DNA of 64,000 nt from Pseudomonadota bacterium (GTDB lineage: Bacteria; Pseudomonadota; Gammaproteobacteria; Burkholderiales; JABEVD01), in assembly GCA_021848825.1 (NCBI GenBank), contig JAJZTQ010000003.1:1-64000 (forward strand). Direction: 5' to 3'. The position numbers were made by a program, and so were the translations under genes. The notes under the pieces were generated by a model. That model did not search any database. It was given only the letters and a program-made list of their open reading frames with translations, and was not told the DNA's origin. This document shows, in pieces, positions 10,396-18,780 of this stretch; within the stretch, counting starts at the first letter, position 1; each line of letters opens with the position of its first letter.

Positions 10396-11316
10396 TCAAA
10401 CCAAGGTAAGCCAGTCGGAATGCGCTTCCGATTTCCCTGTGACGCAGTCGAAGAACATCTTCTGCAGCCTCGCGGTGATATGCCCCCTTCCGCCGTTTCC
10501 GATCTTCCTGTTGTCGAGTTCCCTGATGGGCGTGACTTCAGCAGCCGTTCCGGTGAAGAATGCTTCATCCGCGGTATAGATTTCGTCCCTGGTGATGCGC
10601 TTCTCGATCACGGGGATGTCGATTTCATTTGCAAGCTGGATCAGCGTGTCTCGCGTGATGCCGTCCAGGGCAGAAGTGAGGTCCGGGGTGTAGATCTTCC
10701 CCTTCTTCACGATGAAGATGTTTTCGCCTGATCCTTCGGTGACGAAGCCGTCCACGTCGAGAAGGAGCGCTTCGTCGTAGCCGTCCACTGCGACTTCGTT
10801 GTGCGCCAGGATGGAGTTGGCATAGCTGCTCGTCGCCTTGGCCTTGCACATGGTGATGTTGACATGGTGCCTGGTAAAGGAAGAAGTCTTGACGCGTATT
10901 CCCTTCTCGATGGCATCCTGGCCGAGATAGGCGCCCCATGGCCATGCAGCGATGGCAACATGGACGGAGAGGGTTTTCGCGGCGATGCCGAGCGCCTCGG
11001 AACCGTAAAAGGCGATGGGGCGGATGTAGCAGGAAACGAGATTGTTCTGCGACACGACATCGAGCTGCGCCTGCATCAATTCCTCTACGCTGTAGGGAAT
11101 CTTGAGGCCGAGGATATGGGCCGAATTGAAGAGGCGCTCGGTATGCTCCCTCAGCCTGAAAATGGCGGTTCCCTTTTCGGTCTGGTAGGCTCTGACCCCT
11201 TCGAAAACACCCATGCCGTAATGCAGCGTATGGGTGAGTACATGGACGGTGGCTTTTCGCCATTCCACCATTTTACCGTCAAACCAGATCAGACCATCAC
11301 GGTCGGCCATCGACAT
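10396..11316 (-). CDS. ilvE: Branched-chain amino-acid aminotransferase
   Basis: IlvE is a fold-type IV PLP enzyme that makes Leu, Ile and Val from their 2-oxo acids with glutamate. The sequence shows DGLIWFDGKMVEWRKA at the N-terminus, LHYGMGVFEGVRAY, a lysine in the expected CKAKATSSYANSILA region, and the C-terminal FFTGTAAEVTPIRELD phosphate-binding segment. The ATG at 11316 has GGAG seven bases upstream and gives 306 residues, close to the E. coli enzyme; an ATG at 11337 is less likely. It appears to head the minus-strand run down to the EAL-HDOD gene. Confidence 0.96.
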   Translation of the reverse strand: MSMADRDGLIWFDGKMVEWRKATVHVLTHTLHYGMGVFEGVRAYQTEKGTAIFRLREHTERLFNSAHILGLKIPYSVEELMQAQLDVVSQNNLVSCYIRPIAFYGSEALGIAAKTLSVHVAIAAWPWGAYLGQDAIEKGIRVKTSSFTRHHVNITMCKAKATSSYANSILAHNEVAVDGYDEALLLDVDGFVTEGSGENIFIVKKGKIYTPDLTSALDGITRDTLIQLANEIDIPVIEKRITRDEIYTADEAFFTGTAAEVTPIRELDNRKIGNGGRGHITARLQKMFFDCVTGKSEAHSDWLTLV

Positions 11317-11375
11317 GCGCTTTCTCCAAATTGCCAAAAGGGGAATTCTAGCTCATTTCCCCTTTATTTTCACTT

Positions 11376-11693
11376 TCAGCGCTTCTCCCATGCCTTGTCG
11401 AGTATGGCCTGGGCACGGTCATGCTTGGCTTTGGCCGCATAATAATCGTCCATGGCGTTTTTTTCATTGCTTTTGTCGATTTCGAGCTGCTTCTGCTGCT
11501 TTTCGAGCTCCGCCTTGAGACGCTGCACGGTCTTTTCCTGGCTGGATAGCGTATCCTTTGCGTCCTGATATCTCGATCCTGCGCTTTCCATGCTCTGCCT
11601 GGCCATTTCAAGGGAAGCCTGAAGCGTCGTGATGTCGGCGGAAAATGCACTCCCGCACGAAAACAGAAAGAGAATGACTGCGATTTTTTTCAT
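11376..11693 (-). CDS. Small exported coiled-coil protein
   Basis: This 105-residue product has a clear Sec signal peptide (MKKIAVILFLF… ending near SAFSA, about residue 19). The rest is almost entirely charged heptad-like coiled coil, rich in Lys, Glu and Gln. The start at 11693 follows a GGGAGGG Shine-Dalgarno sequence; an ATG at 11726 has no such support. It is probably a periplasmic coiled-coil protein of unknown partner. It lies behind a strong terminator (11714-11736) that closes the upstream Bax-inhibitor gene, so it needs its own promoter, which I could not identify. Confidence 0.75.
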   Translation of the reverse strand: MKKIAVILFLFSCGSAFSADITTLQASLEMARQSMESAGSRYQDAKDTLSSQEKTVQRLKAELEKQQKQLEIDKSNEKNAMDDYYAAKAKHDRAQAILDKAWEKR

Positions 11694-11713
11694 GAAGACC
11701 CTCCCTGACCGAA

Positions 11714-11736
11714 AAAAAGCCGCCATGCGGCGGCCT
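11714..11736 (-). terminator. Rho-independent terminator after the Bax-inhibitor-1 gene
   Basis: On the minus strand the hairpin GCCGCC-GCAT-GGCGGC (11736 to 11721) is followed directly by seven T residues (11720-11714). It lies 20 bases beyond the stop codon at 11756, the right place and polarity to end the YccA-like gene. Confidence 0.88.
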
Positions 11737-11755
11737 TTTCCGTTCTGATTTTCGT

Positions 11756-12442
11756 TCAGTCCCGATCGCCTGAAAGCGACATCAACAGGCTGAGCAGGTT
11801 GATGAAGATGTTGTAGATGTCGAGGTAGAGCGTCAGGGTGGCCATGATGTAATTGGTCTCGCCGCCATGCACGATCTGGCTCACGTCGAAAAGGATGTAA
11901 CCTGCGAAGATCAGGACCGCGATTGCCGATATGACAAGCGATGCGGCAGGAACATGGAGGAAGATGTTGGCCACGGACGCGATGATCAGAAGAATCAGGC
12001 CGACGAAAAGGAAATTTCCCATGAATCCGAAGTCGCGCTTCGTCACCGTCGCGATTCCGGCAAGGCTGAGGAAAATGGCGCCTGTTCCGGCAGCGGCGAT
12101 GCCGATCAGCTCAGGGCCATTCCTGAGATGAAGCGCAACCTGGAGGATGGGGCCGAGGAACCATCCTGCAACGCCCGTGAAGAGCAGCAGGAAAAGGACG
12201 CCAAGGCTGCTGTTCCGGGTGGCGGAAACGGCGAACATCAGTCCGAACATCACGGCGAGCATGACCAGGGACCCGACCAGCGGGGAAGCGGCCAGGAAGG
12301 CGAAATTGGTGCCCATGCCGACGAATGCGCCGATCACCGTAGGGATCATGGTGAGGCCGAGAAGCCAGTAAGTATTGCGCAGCACCCTGTTCTGATCCAG
12401 GGCATAGGCCGGCATGGTGGAATAACGTATTTCGGGTTGCAT
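11756..12442 (-). CDS. Bax inhibitor-1/YccA family membrane protein
   Basis: This is a 228-residue polytopic inner-membrane protein with about seven hydrophobic segments and the conserved C-terminal LYLDIYNIFINLLSLL of the BI-1/YccA group. E. coli YccA modulates the FtsH protease. Some relatives are proton-sensitive calcium leak channels, but I infer nothing that specific here. The start at 12442 follows AAGGAG; the frame is open upstream but without family similarity. The gene diverges from the secreted-protein gene starting near 12522 and ends at a strong terminator. Confidence 0.92.
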   Translation of the reverse strand: MQPEIRYSTMPAYALDQNRVLRNTYWLLGLTMIPTVIGAFVGMGTNFAFLAASPLVGSLVMLAVMFGLMFAVSATRNSSLGVLFLLLFTGVAGWFLGPILQVALHLRNGPELIGIAAAGTGAIFLSLAGIATVTKRDFGFMGNFLFVGLILLIIASVANIFLHVPAASLVISAIAVLIFAGYILFDVSQIVHGGETNYIMATLTLYLDIYNIFINLLSLLMSLSGDRD

Positions 12443-12479
12443 CTTTGCTCCTTGTGCAAAATCATCTATCGTGCTACTA

Positions 12480-12508
12480 AGACTACATAAAGTCCCGGAA
12501 AGTTTCAA
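12480..12508 (-). promoter_or_regulatory. Candidate promoter of the Bax-inhibitor-1 gene
   Basis: On the minus strand TTGAAA (12508-12503) is followed after 17 bases by TAGTCT (12485-12480). The -35 match is good, the -10 match is weak, and the element lies about 40 bases before the YccA-like start. It is a sigma-70-like candidate only. Confidence 0.35.
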
Positions 12509-12521
12509 CCTCGGAGGCGTC

Positions 12522-13022
12522 TTGAGATTAGTCCTGATCCTGCTGATGTTCTTCTCTGGAGGCGCCGATGCCGCGCGCTCCTTGCAGAACAAGGCGCCTG
12601 CGAGAAATCTGAGGATCACGATTTACCAGGGGGAGAATCCTGTCGATGAATCGTCCGTGACCACCGGCACCGCCTCTTTCAGGACGCTCCTTGTTCAGGA
12701 CGGCAGCCCTGCCTATGTCGAAACGGGGGAAAGCGTCAATCAAGAGATCGTCGGCACGGGCCCTTACGGCGTCACGGTAACCCCGGGCCACATGGAAGCG
12801 AAGCGGGGTTTTTATGTGCTCCCCCGTCTTTCCGGAAACAGGGTGACGCTTCGAATCAGCGCCGTCATGGACAGGCCCTTGTCGGGAAACATGGAAATCA
12901 GAAGGTTTTCCACCAGGGTTTCGGGAAAACTCGGGGATTGGCTTGAAATTTCCGGGAATCATGATAACGACACCGTTTCGACCGAAAGTGAAAATATCTG
13001 GATTAGGGTGGATGCGCCATGA
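12522..13022 (+). CDS. Predicted exported protein of unknown function
   Basis: I do not recognise a characterised family. Starting from the TTG at 12522, which has GGAGG five bases upstream, the 166-residue product begins with a signal peptide (LVLILLMFFSGGADA). The rest is beta-rich, with a TVTPG turn and a GFYVLPRLSGNRVTLRIS stretch that recalls secretin-like or adhesion beta-domains. An in-frame ATG at 12471 lacks a ribosome site and would put extra residues before the signal peptide. The stop overlaps the start of the next membrane-protein gene (ATGA), so the two are probably made together. Confidence 0.7.
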   Translation: MRLVLILLMFFSGGADAARSLQNKAPARNLRITIYQGENPVDESSVTTGTASFRTLLVQDGSPAYVETGESVNQEIVGTGPYGVTVTPGHMEAKRGFYVLPRLSGNRVTLRISAVMDRPLSGNMEIRRFSTRVSGKLGDWLEISGNHDNDTVSTESENIWIRVDAP

Positions 13023-13408
13023 ACATCCAGAATCTCGCCTATGCGCTCGACCAATCCATCCATAATCTGGGCGCGGTGATGGTGACGGGCGGCTCGATTC
13101 TCGCGCTAGTCGACCTGGAAAAGAGAAAGAGACTCGCCTGGATCACGCTTTCGGGGTGGGCCTTGCAGGGCGCCACCGGGGCGCTTTTCGGCATCCTGAG
13201 CTATTCCTTCTACGGACATCTTCCGGACATTGCAGGGATCGCCGTCGATGCGCTTGTCATCAAGATGATATGCGCTGTCTCGGGCTTTTTCATCGCAGCC
13301 TATTGTCTCAAGGGGGCACGAGCGGAAAGCGTCGTTTTCTGGCGCATGGAGGCGTTTCTCGCGCTTGTGGCGATTATTTCGGCAGCCTTTCTCAGATGGT
13401 ACTCGTGA
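13019..13408 (+). CDS. Small four-helix membrane protein, unknown function
   Basis: This 129-residue hydrophobic protein has about four membrane segments (near residues 15-35, 40-62, 78-98 and 108-125). Histidine 15 and several glycines lie in the first helix (IHNLGAVMVTGGS). The layout resembles small conserved proteins of Betaproteobacteria with no assigned role. It is coupled by an ATGA overlap to the exported-protein gene upstream, suggesting a membrane/periplasm pair. Its 3' end overlaps the end of the convergent DAHP synthase gene by 17 bases. Confidence 0.75.
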   Translation: MNIQNLAYALDQSIHNLGAVMVTGGSILALVDLEKRKRLAWITLSGWALQGATGALFGILSYSFYGHLPDIAGIAVDALVIKMICAVSGFFIAAYCLKGARAESVVFWRMEAFLALVAIISAAFLRWYS

Positions 13409-14513
13409 AGGATGCTGCCAGCCTGCATCGCGCGTCATACGCTTCCCTTGCGATTCTCACGTCTTCCAGAAAATAGGGAAGTTCATCCAGGGTCAGGGCC
13501 TGGGGACCATCCACCAGCGCCTTGGAAGGCACAGGATGAAAGTCGACAAGGACCATGTTGGCGCCTGCCAAAATGCCCTGTGCCGTGACATGCATGATGT
13601 CCTGTATGCCTTCAGGGCCCCTTGCGCGCAGGCCGACGGAATGGGATGGATCGATGCACACCGGCATCCTGGTGAGCCTTCTGACGACAGGCACGTGAGC
13701 AAAATCGACGAAGTTCCTGTGCGGGTCCCCCATGTTGGTCTTCATTCCCCGGAGGCCGAAAACCACTTTTCTGTTCCCTTCCGATGCGAGGTATTCCGCG
13801 GCATTGAGCGATTCGTCGAGCGTGATGCCGAAGCCTCGCTTCAGGAGAACCGGGAAACGGCTCTGCCTGCCCACTATCTTGAGCAGCTCGAAATTCTGGG
13901 TATTCCTGGTCCCGATCTGCAGCATGACCCCGGTTGGGTTGCCTGTTTTCTCAAGCGCATCAGTGATCTCTTCCATGTGGGATTCATGGGTGATTTCCAT
14001 GGCGATCACCTTGAGGCCGTATTTTCCTGCGAGTTCGAAGACGTAGGGCAGGCATTTCGCGCCGTGTCCCTGGAACGAATAGGGACTTGTCCTGGGCTTG
14101 TATGCACCCATCCTGGTACAGGTCTGCCCGTTCTGGCTCAGTGCCTTCATCATGATCTCGACATGCTCCGGATTGTCGACCGCGCAGAGTCCGGCGAATA
14201 TGTTGAGATTGTCCTGACCGAAGCGCACGCCGTTGTATTCGAAATGGGTTGGCCTGTGATCTTCCTTGTGCCTGCCAAGCACCCTGTATTCTTCGGAAAC
14301 CCTGACCACGCTTTCGACGCAGGGAAGTCGTTTCATGTCTTCGATATCCAGCGCCTGGGTGTTGCCGATGAGATAGATTTCAGTCAGGACCTGCTCTGCA
14401 CCCTTCTCGGTGTGGATCCTGGTGCTGATGCCGGGAAGGTTGGAAAGATGCCCCATCAGCTGTTCGAATTCGGGGATGCCTGGTCTTGCGTCTTGTGTGA
14501 GTATGAGGATCAT
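13392..14513 (-). CDS. aroF: 3-deoxy-7-phosphoheptulonate (DAHP) synthase, class I-beta type
   Basis: DAHP synthase condenses phosphoenolpyruvate and erythrose 4-phosphate, the first step of aromatic amino-acid synthesis. An N-terminal ferredoxin-like regulatory domain (about residues 1-90) precedes the TIM-barrel. Barrel motifs include RMGAYKPRTSPYSFQG, PVLLKRGFG and the metal-binding IDPSHSVG. The start at 14513 begins the family's MILILTQDA segment and gives 373 residues; the upstream open frame only shadows the neighbouring secreted-protein gene. The N-terminal domain suggests feedback control, typical of this subclass, but the effector cannot be told. Confidence 0.95.
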   Translation of the reverse strand: MILILTQDARPGIPEFEQLMGHLSNLPGISTRIHTEKGAEQVLTEIYLIGNTQALDIEDMKRLPCVESVVRVSEEYRVLGRHKEDHRPTHFEYNGVRFGQDNLNIFAGLCAVDNPEHVEIMMKALSQNGQTCTRMGAYKPRTSPYSFQGHGAKCLPYVFELAGKYGLKVIAMEITHESHMEEITDALEKTGNPTGVMLQIGTRNTQNFELLKIVGRQSRFPVLLKRGFGITLDESLNAAEYLASEGNRKVVFGLRGMKTNMGDPHRNFVDFAHVPVVRRLTRMPVCIDPSHSVGLRARGPEGIQDIMHVTAQGILAGANMVLVDFHPVPSKALVDGPQALTLDELPYFLEDVRIAREAYDARCRLAASFTSTI

Positions 14514-14517
14514 GATT

Positions 14518-14826
14518 TCAATGGTTTTCGATTGACAATGCCGTCCCGTCGTCAGCGACATCCCGGATTCTGGAAGGGCTGATGCCCAGCGAGACGAGCC
14601 ATGCGCGCAATTCGTCGGCATGGAGGATGTTTTCGTCCTGTTTCCCGTGACGGATCACGAGGCTCGATCCCGGGGTCGCGAGATAGGCATCGATGCAGGG
14701 TCTGATCTCTTTCAGGGCAAGCACCGAGTCCCCGGACCGGGGCCAATCCCAGAAAGATTCGGGCAGGTCGCAGGAGGCATGGGCCATGCCGCTTGCCAGG
14801 GTAAGGAAAAGAGCAAGCTTTCTCAT
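14518..14826 (-). CDS. Small exported protein with an OmpA-like C-terminal segment
   Basis: The 102-residue product has a signal peptide (MRKLALFLTLASGMAHA) and then a short domain. Its end (RHGKQDENILHADELRAWLVSLGISPSRI) recalls the helix and strand order of OmpA-like peptidoglycan-binding modules, but it is too short for a full one. It is sandwiched between yhdP (ATGA overlap at 14823-14826) and aroF (four-base gap), so it is probably cotranscribed with both. The function is unknown. Confidence 0.7.
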   Translation of the reverse strand: MRKLALFLTLASGMAHASCDLPESFWDWPRSGDSVLALKEIRPCIDAYLATPGSSLVIRHGKQDENILHADELRAWLVSLGISPSRIRDVADDGTALSIENH

Positions 14827-17800
14827 TTTTCGTGGACCTTCTTGACGACGGGATTTGCCCAGCTTCCGGTGATATTGTATTCGTAGGAAGCGAGCTGGTC
14901 GAGAGGATCCTGCAATACCCTGCCGACGACCCAGGTGGCGAGGCCGACGACCGGACCGCCGAGCAGTGAGCTTGCGACGGAGACACTTCCGCCCAGCTGG
15001 GGCTTGACGATGATCTTGAGATCCTGGGTTTCACGGTCGAGATCGACGCTTCCATTCATGTCGACTTCTGCGGCAGGGCCCTCGATCTTCAGGTTTTCCG
15101 TCCTGGCAATGCCGTCAGATATCTGCAGGTTGCTCGAAATTTCGTCGAATGCGAAACCTGAACTGAAAATGTCGCGGAAATCCAGCGTGATTCTCCTTGG
15201 CAGCTCCTGCAGACTCAATATCCCGAGAAGCTTGCCGATTCCGGGATCGATCTTGTTGAACTGGCCATGCCTGGCCGTCATGATGAGATTGCCGTTCAAG
15301 GTTGCATAATTGATGGACTGCGGGCTTCCGGCCCAGGAAAGCGTTCCCTCCATTTTCCCGCTTCCGCGCATGAGATTGGAAGGATAGCCGAAACGGGTGA
15401 GGAATTTGCCTATCCTGGTCACATCGAGCTTCAGGTTGATGTTCGTCATGGGGTGTATCGCCCAGCCCTGCCAGATGCCGTCCGCCGTCAGGGTGCTGTC
15501 CGGATTGGCGATGCGCAGCTTCTGTATCTTCCAGTCGCTACCCTGCTGCACGGCAACCAGCTCGAGGCGGCCCATGTTCCTGTTTTTCAGAACGAAATTG
15601 TCTGCAGTGATGTCGAGGGCGGGGAGATTCTTGTTTGCCACCTTCTTCAGGACTTCCTTCGATTTGGGCGCCTCCTGTTCGGGCGGGGAGGGGGGGATGG
15701 TGAGCGCCTTGAGCCTGGCGATCAGCCGCCCTTTCCCTTCAGGAAGCCACTTGACGTTCCCTTCCAGGTCTTCTCCGGAGACTTCGGCCTGCCAGTTCCC
15801 GCCAGCCTGAGTCGCTGAGACTTCGAGGTGACCGAAATTCTTCCCCAGAAAAAAGAGGGAATCGAAATCGAGATCGAACCCGGAAAGCGAAACCGGGCTT
15901 TCCCCGCCTCCCGCTTCTTCGAAAATGTCCCGCCACTTGTCCGCGTCGAAGGATTTCAGCGTTCCAGTAAGCGTTATCCCTGGGGTGTCGGGAAGCGCCT
16001 CAGGCATCGGTTCATTGAGATAGATCGTTCCGTGGTCGATGCGCCTGAGTCCATTTTCGATGCCGCCTGCGAATCCTGCTGCCAGGATATTGCCGTAGTG
16101 CAATGTCGTCAGGTCTTCGTTGTCGTCGAGGGGTTTTCTTTCGAGCCGGAATGGCATGATTTCGGAAGCATTTTTCGAGAAAGGGGGCGGCAGGTCGGAG
16201 GAAAGCCCCTGAAGATTCGATTCGATCAGGATGTCCGTCGCTTTCTTTCTCACCGCGATCATGCCCTTCCAGACCGTGCTGCCGTGAAAATGATGGGAAA
16301 GCGGGGAGGGAATATTGTCGGGATTGATTTTTCCCGATGCCGAAACCTTCAGGCTGCCGTCATGCTGGGTGGCGGCATTGATGATTGCAGCGCCGCCCAG
16401 GATGACAGCATTGACGTTCTTCGCATTCACGCCTGACTCGGAAAAGTCGAGTTGACCGTTTACATGGGAAATGTCGGGTATGCCCTGATCCGTGAAGCTG
16501 CTGCCGAGGAACTGGTAGCTTCCGGAAACTTTCGTGTCCTCCACTTTAGTGAGCGGGATGTCGAGCTTCAGTTTCAGATTGCCGTTCCCGGAAGCGTGCA
16601 TGCCTTCGGTAAAGCCGCCGATATACCCTTTGACGGGAGACTGATCGATGAATTTAAGAAATTCCTCGGTCTGACCTGCAGCTTCCCCATGGACTTCGAG
16701 CATGGCATGACCCAGGTCCGGTATGGTGGCCTGAACTGAAACCAGTCTTGCGCCAAGAATAGTTCCCTGACGGGAACTGATTTCCATCCGGGCCCCCCTG
16801 AAAAGGAGATCTGCCGAAAGCGCATCGATTTCTGGCCAGCCGGCTGCATAATGAAGGGAGGCATTTTTCACCTTGATCATCGCCTGGAAAAGCCCATTGT
16901 GCTTGTCGAAGGGGAAATCATCCAGATTTCCCTGGAGCCTGATCTTGACGTCGTCGGATTGCCCCTTCAGGATGCCCTGCTTCACCCAGTTCCTCGCATC
17001 GCTTCCGATTACAAGGGGAAGGTAGCGCCAGACCTGGCTTGCATCCAGTCTCGTCAGCCTGCAGGTCAAATCCGCAACATGACTGCCTGTTTCATAGCTG
17101 CCGAATCCATTTCCTGCAAGGTGCTCGTTGGAGAAGGAGAGGTTGTCGAATGAAAGGGCAGTGCCGTTTTTGCCGTTTTGCCATTTCATCTGGGCAGTCA
17201 GCGTATCGAGTCTGACAGGGACCTCGAGGACCTTGGGCAGGGCTAGCGATGCGCCTCGGGAGTCGAGGCTCAGGCTTCCTCCCGCTTCGTTGCCGTCGAC
17301 ATGGCCGCTGACATGGCTCAATGCATTGCCGGAAAAGGAGAAACCGAGCCTGTCGAAGCGCCCCTTGAAGCTGTAATGGGGAGGCAGCCTGCCTGTCTCC
17401 TTTTTTGCCGAATGCCCGTTGAACAGGGAGAAAAGCCCGGATTCAGGCTCATCGCCTTTCCAGTTCACCTCCAGGCCCTGCAGTTTCCCTTTTGGCGAAT
17501 AGTCGGCGAGCGCCTTCCTGAGGCCGGGCGTCAGGGGGAAATGTTCCGAAAGCCTGGAAATCGTTTCCAGGTTGAGCAGGTTTGCGCTGACTTGCCCCTC
17601 TTCTGCATGATTTTTGGTTGCGGAAATGGTTTCCAGCATGAAATCGGTCGGGGGAATGATTTCACCACCCGTTGTGACGAGGGAAAGCTGTTTCGTCCAG
17701 GCGTCGAAGCCGCCATCCAGGCTTTTCCATCCCACCCTGCCGTATAGCGTTTTCATGTCGATTTCGGGAAGATCAGGGGCAAGTCTTGCCCTGACGCCTG

Positions 17801-18644
17801 AAAGGGCGAGGTCTGCGGTGACCGCTTCGGGTTTCTCGTGAGAGAAATCGAGCCATACCCGCATTCCGCCCCGTCCTTCGAGAAGCTGATCAGGGGCGGG
17901 CAGCCAGTTTTTCAGCTTCGACGTATCGGCGCGATCTATCCTTGCATACAGTTTTCCGCGCCAGGCCTCAAGATCGTTCAGCGAACTGCCGAAAAGATTG
18001 CCCCTGATGTCCACAGGGGAAGAAAGCGCGGCAGGCGGCACGGCCTGAAGGCCGAAAAGGTGGTGATGCCTGGCATTAACGAGGGCGAAATTGACCTTGT
18101 CCAGCATCAATGGGGGCGCCCCGCGTGCCTCGTCTTCCCAGACGATGAAGCCGTTCTTGATCAGGATCTGATTCTGATGAAGCAGCCAGTCGGAAAGGCC
18201 GGACTTGGCAGGTCCCTGATTGACAGGAATGCCTGCAACATAGATTGCACCTTTCTTGTCCCTTCTTATGCCGAGTCTGGGGCGATCGAATTCAAGTGAT
18301 GAGAATCGCACTTCCCCCGTCAGGAAACTCATCCATGACAGGCTGTTCTCTATTCTGTCCAGGTTCAGCGCAACCTGTCCAGATCGGTCATAGATCCGGA
18401 CTCCGCGCAATACCAGGTGGGGGTGGAAGCCGAGCCAATCTGCCTGGATGCCGCCTATCGTGACCCTCTCCCCGATCGCCTGGCTGACCGTGCTTTCGAT
18501 TCTGCCCCGGTAATCCTGGATGTCGGGGAGAAGCCAGTAGCGCAATGTCAGAATCAGTGCTGCGAGGAGGAAGAATGCGGCAACGGAAAACCCGATGACC
18601 AGTCGGACGGTCCATTTGTGCGTCAGGATCAGAAATTTCAGCAA
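14823..18644 (-). CDS. yhdP: YhdP-family AsmA-like intermembrane lipid transport protein
   Basis: YhdP proteins are long envelope-spanning beta-groove proteins of the AsmA/TamB superfamily that move phospholipids toward the outer membrane. The 1273-residue product has one N-terminal anchor (VIGFSVAAFFLLAALILTL), the DUF3971-type region, and the conserved C-terminal AsmA-2 segment (YATLNGNLIMTARHGQF… GIARTENLKIEGPAAEVDMNG… QDLKIIVKPQL). The length matches E. coli YhdP (about 1266). The start appears to be a TTG at 18644 and no better ATG is near. It diverges from glnE. Confidence 0.93.
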   Translation of the reverse strand: MLKFLILTHKWTVRLVIGFSVAAFFLLAALILTLRYWLLPDIQDYRGRIESTVSQAIGERVTIGGIQADWLGFHPHLVLRGVRIYDRSGQVALNLDRIENSLSWMSFLTGEVRFSSLEFDRPRLGIRRDKKGAIYVAGIPVNQGPAKSGLSDWLLHQNQILIKNGFIVWEDEARGAPPLMLDKVNFALVNARHHHLFGLQAVPPAALSSPVDIRGNLFGSSLNDLEAWRGKLYARIDRADTSKLKNWLPAPDQLLEGRGGMRVWLDFSHEKPEAVTADLALSGVRARLAPDLPEIDMKTLYGRVGWKSLDGGFDAWTKQLSLVTTGGEIIPPTDFMLETISATKNHAEEGQVSANLLNLETISRLSEHFPLTPGLRKALADYSPKGKLQGLEVNWKGDEPESGLFSLFNGHSAKKETGRLPPHYSFKGRFDRLGFSFSGNALSHVSGHVDGNEAGGSLSLDSRGASLALPKVLEVPVRLDTLTAQMKWQNGKNGTALSFDNLSFSNEHLAGNGFGSYETGSHVADLTCRLTRLDASQVWRYLPLVIGSDARNWVKQGILKGQSDDVKIRLQGNLDDFPFDKHNGLFQAMIKVKNASLHYAAGWPEIDALSADLLFRGARMEISSRQGTILGARLVSVQATIPDLGHAMLEVHGEAAGQTEEFLKFIDQSPVKGYIGGFTEGMHASGNGNLKLKLDIPLTKVEDTKVSGSYQFLGSSFTDQGIPDISHVNGQLDFSESGVNAKNVNAVILGGAAIINAATQHDGSLKVSASGKINPDNIPSPLSHHFHGSTVWKGMIAVRKKATDILIESNLQGLSSDLPPPFSKNASEIMPFRLERKPLDDNEDLTTLHYGNILAAGFAGGIENGLRRIDHGTIYLNEPMPEALPDTPGITLTGTLKSFDADKWRDIFEEAGGGESPVSLSGFDLDFDSLFFLGKNFGHLEVSATQAGGNWQAEVSGEDLEGNVKWLPEGKGRLIARLKALTIPPSPPEQEAPKSKEVLKKVANKNLPALDITADNFVLKNRNMGRLELVAVQQGSDWKIQKLRIANPDSTLTADGIWQGWAIHPMTNINLKLDVTRIGKFLTRFGYPSNLMRGSGKMEGTLSWAGSPQSINYATLNGNLIMTARHGQFNKIDPGIGKLLGILSLQELPRRITLDFRDIFSSGFAFDEISSNLQISDGIARTENLKIEGPAAEVDMNGSVDLDRETQDLKIIVKPQLGGSVSVASSLLGGPVVGLATWVVGRVLQDPLDQLASYEYNITGSWANPVVKKVHEK

Positions 18645-18780
18645 AGAGAAAACCTGTCAGCAGTCAAGGAGGGCTGATGCTTCGATGGGAAGCGTAGCCA
18701 TAAGTTCAACCCGCCAGCTTGAATCGGATGCTTCTAAGCGGATACACTGGATTTTAGCTTTTTATTGAAATTATGGATAC

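Noticed and set aside
12471-12521. The ATG at 12471 as start of the exported protein
   Set aside because: It has no ribosome site and would put 17 extra residues before the signal peptide; TTG at 12522 follows GGAGG.
13365-14582. 405-codon plus-strand open frame opposite the DAHP synthase gene
   Set aside because: Low-complexity, His- and Arg-rich translation with no domain; it is an antisense shadow of a clearly conserved enzyme gene.
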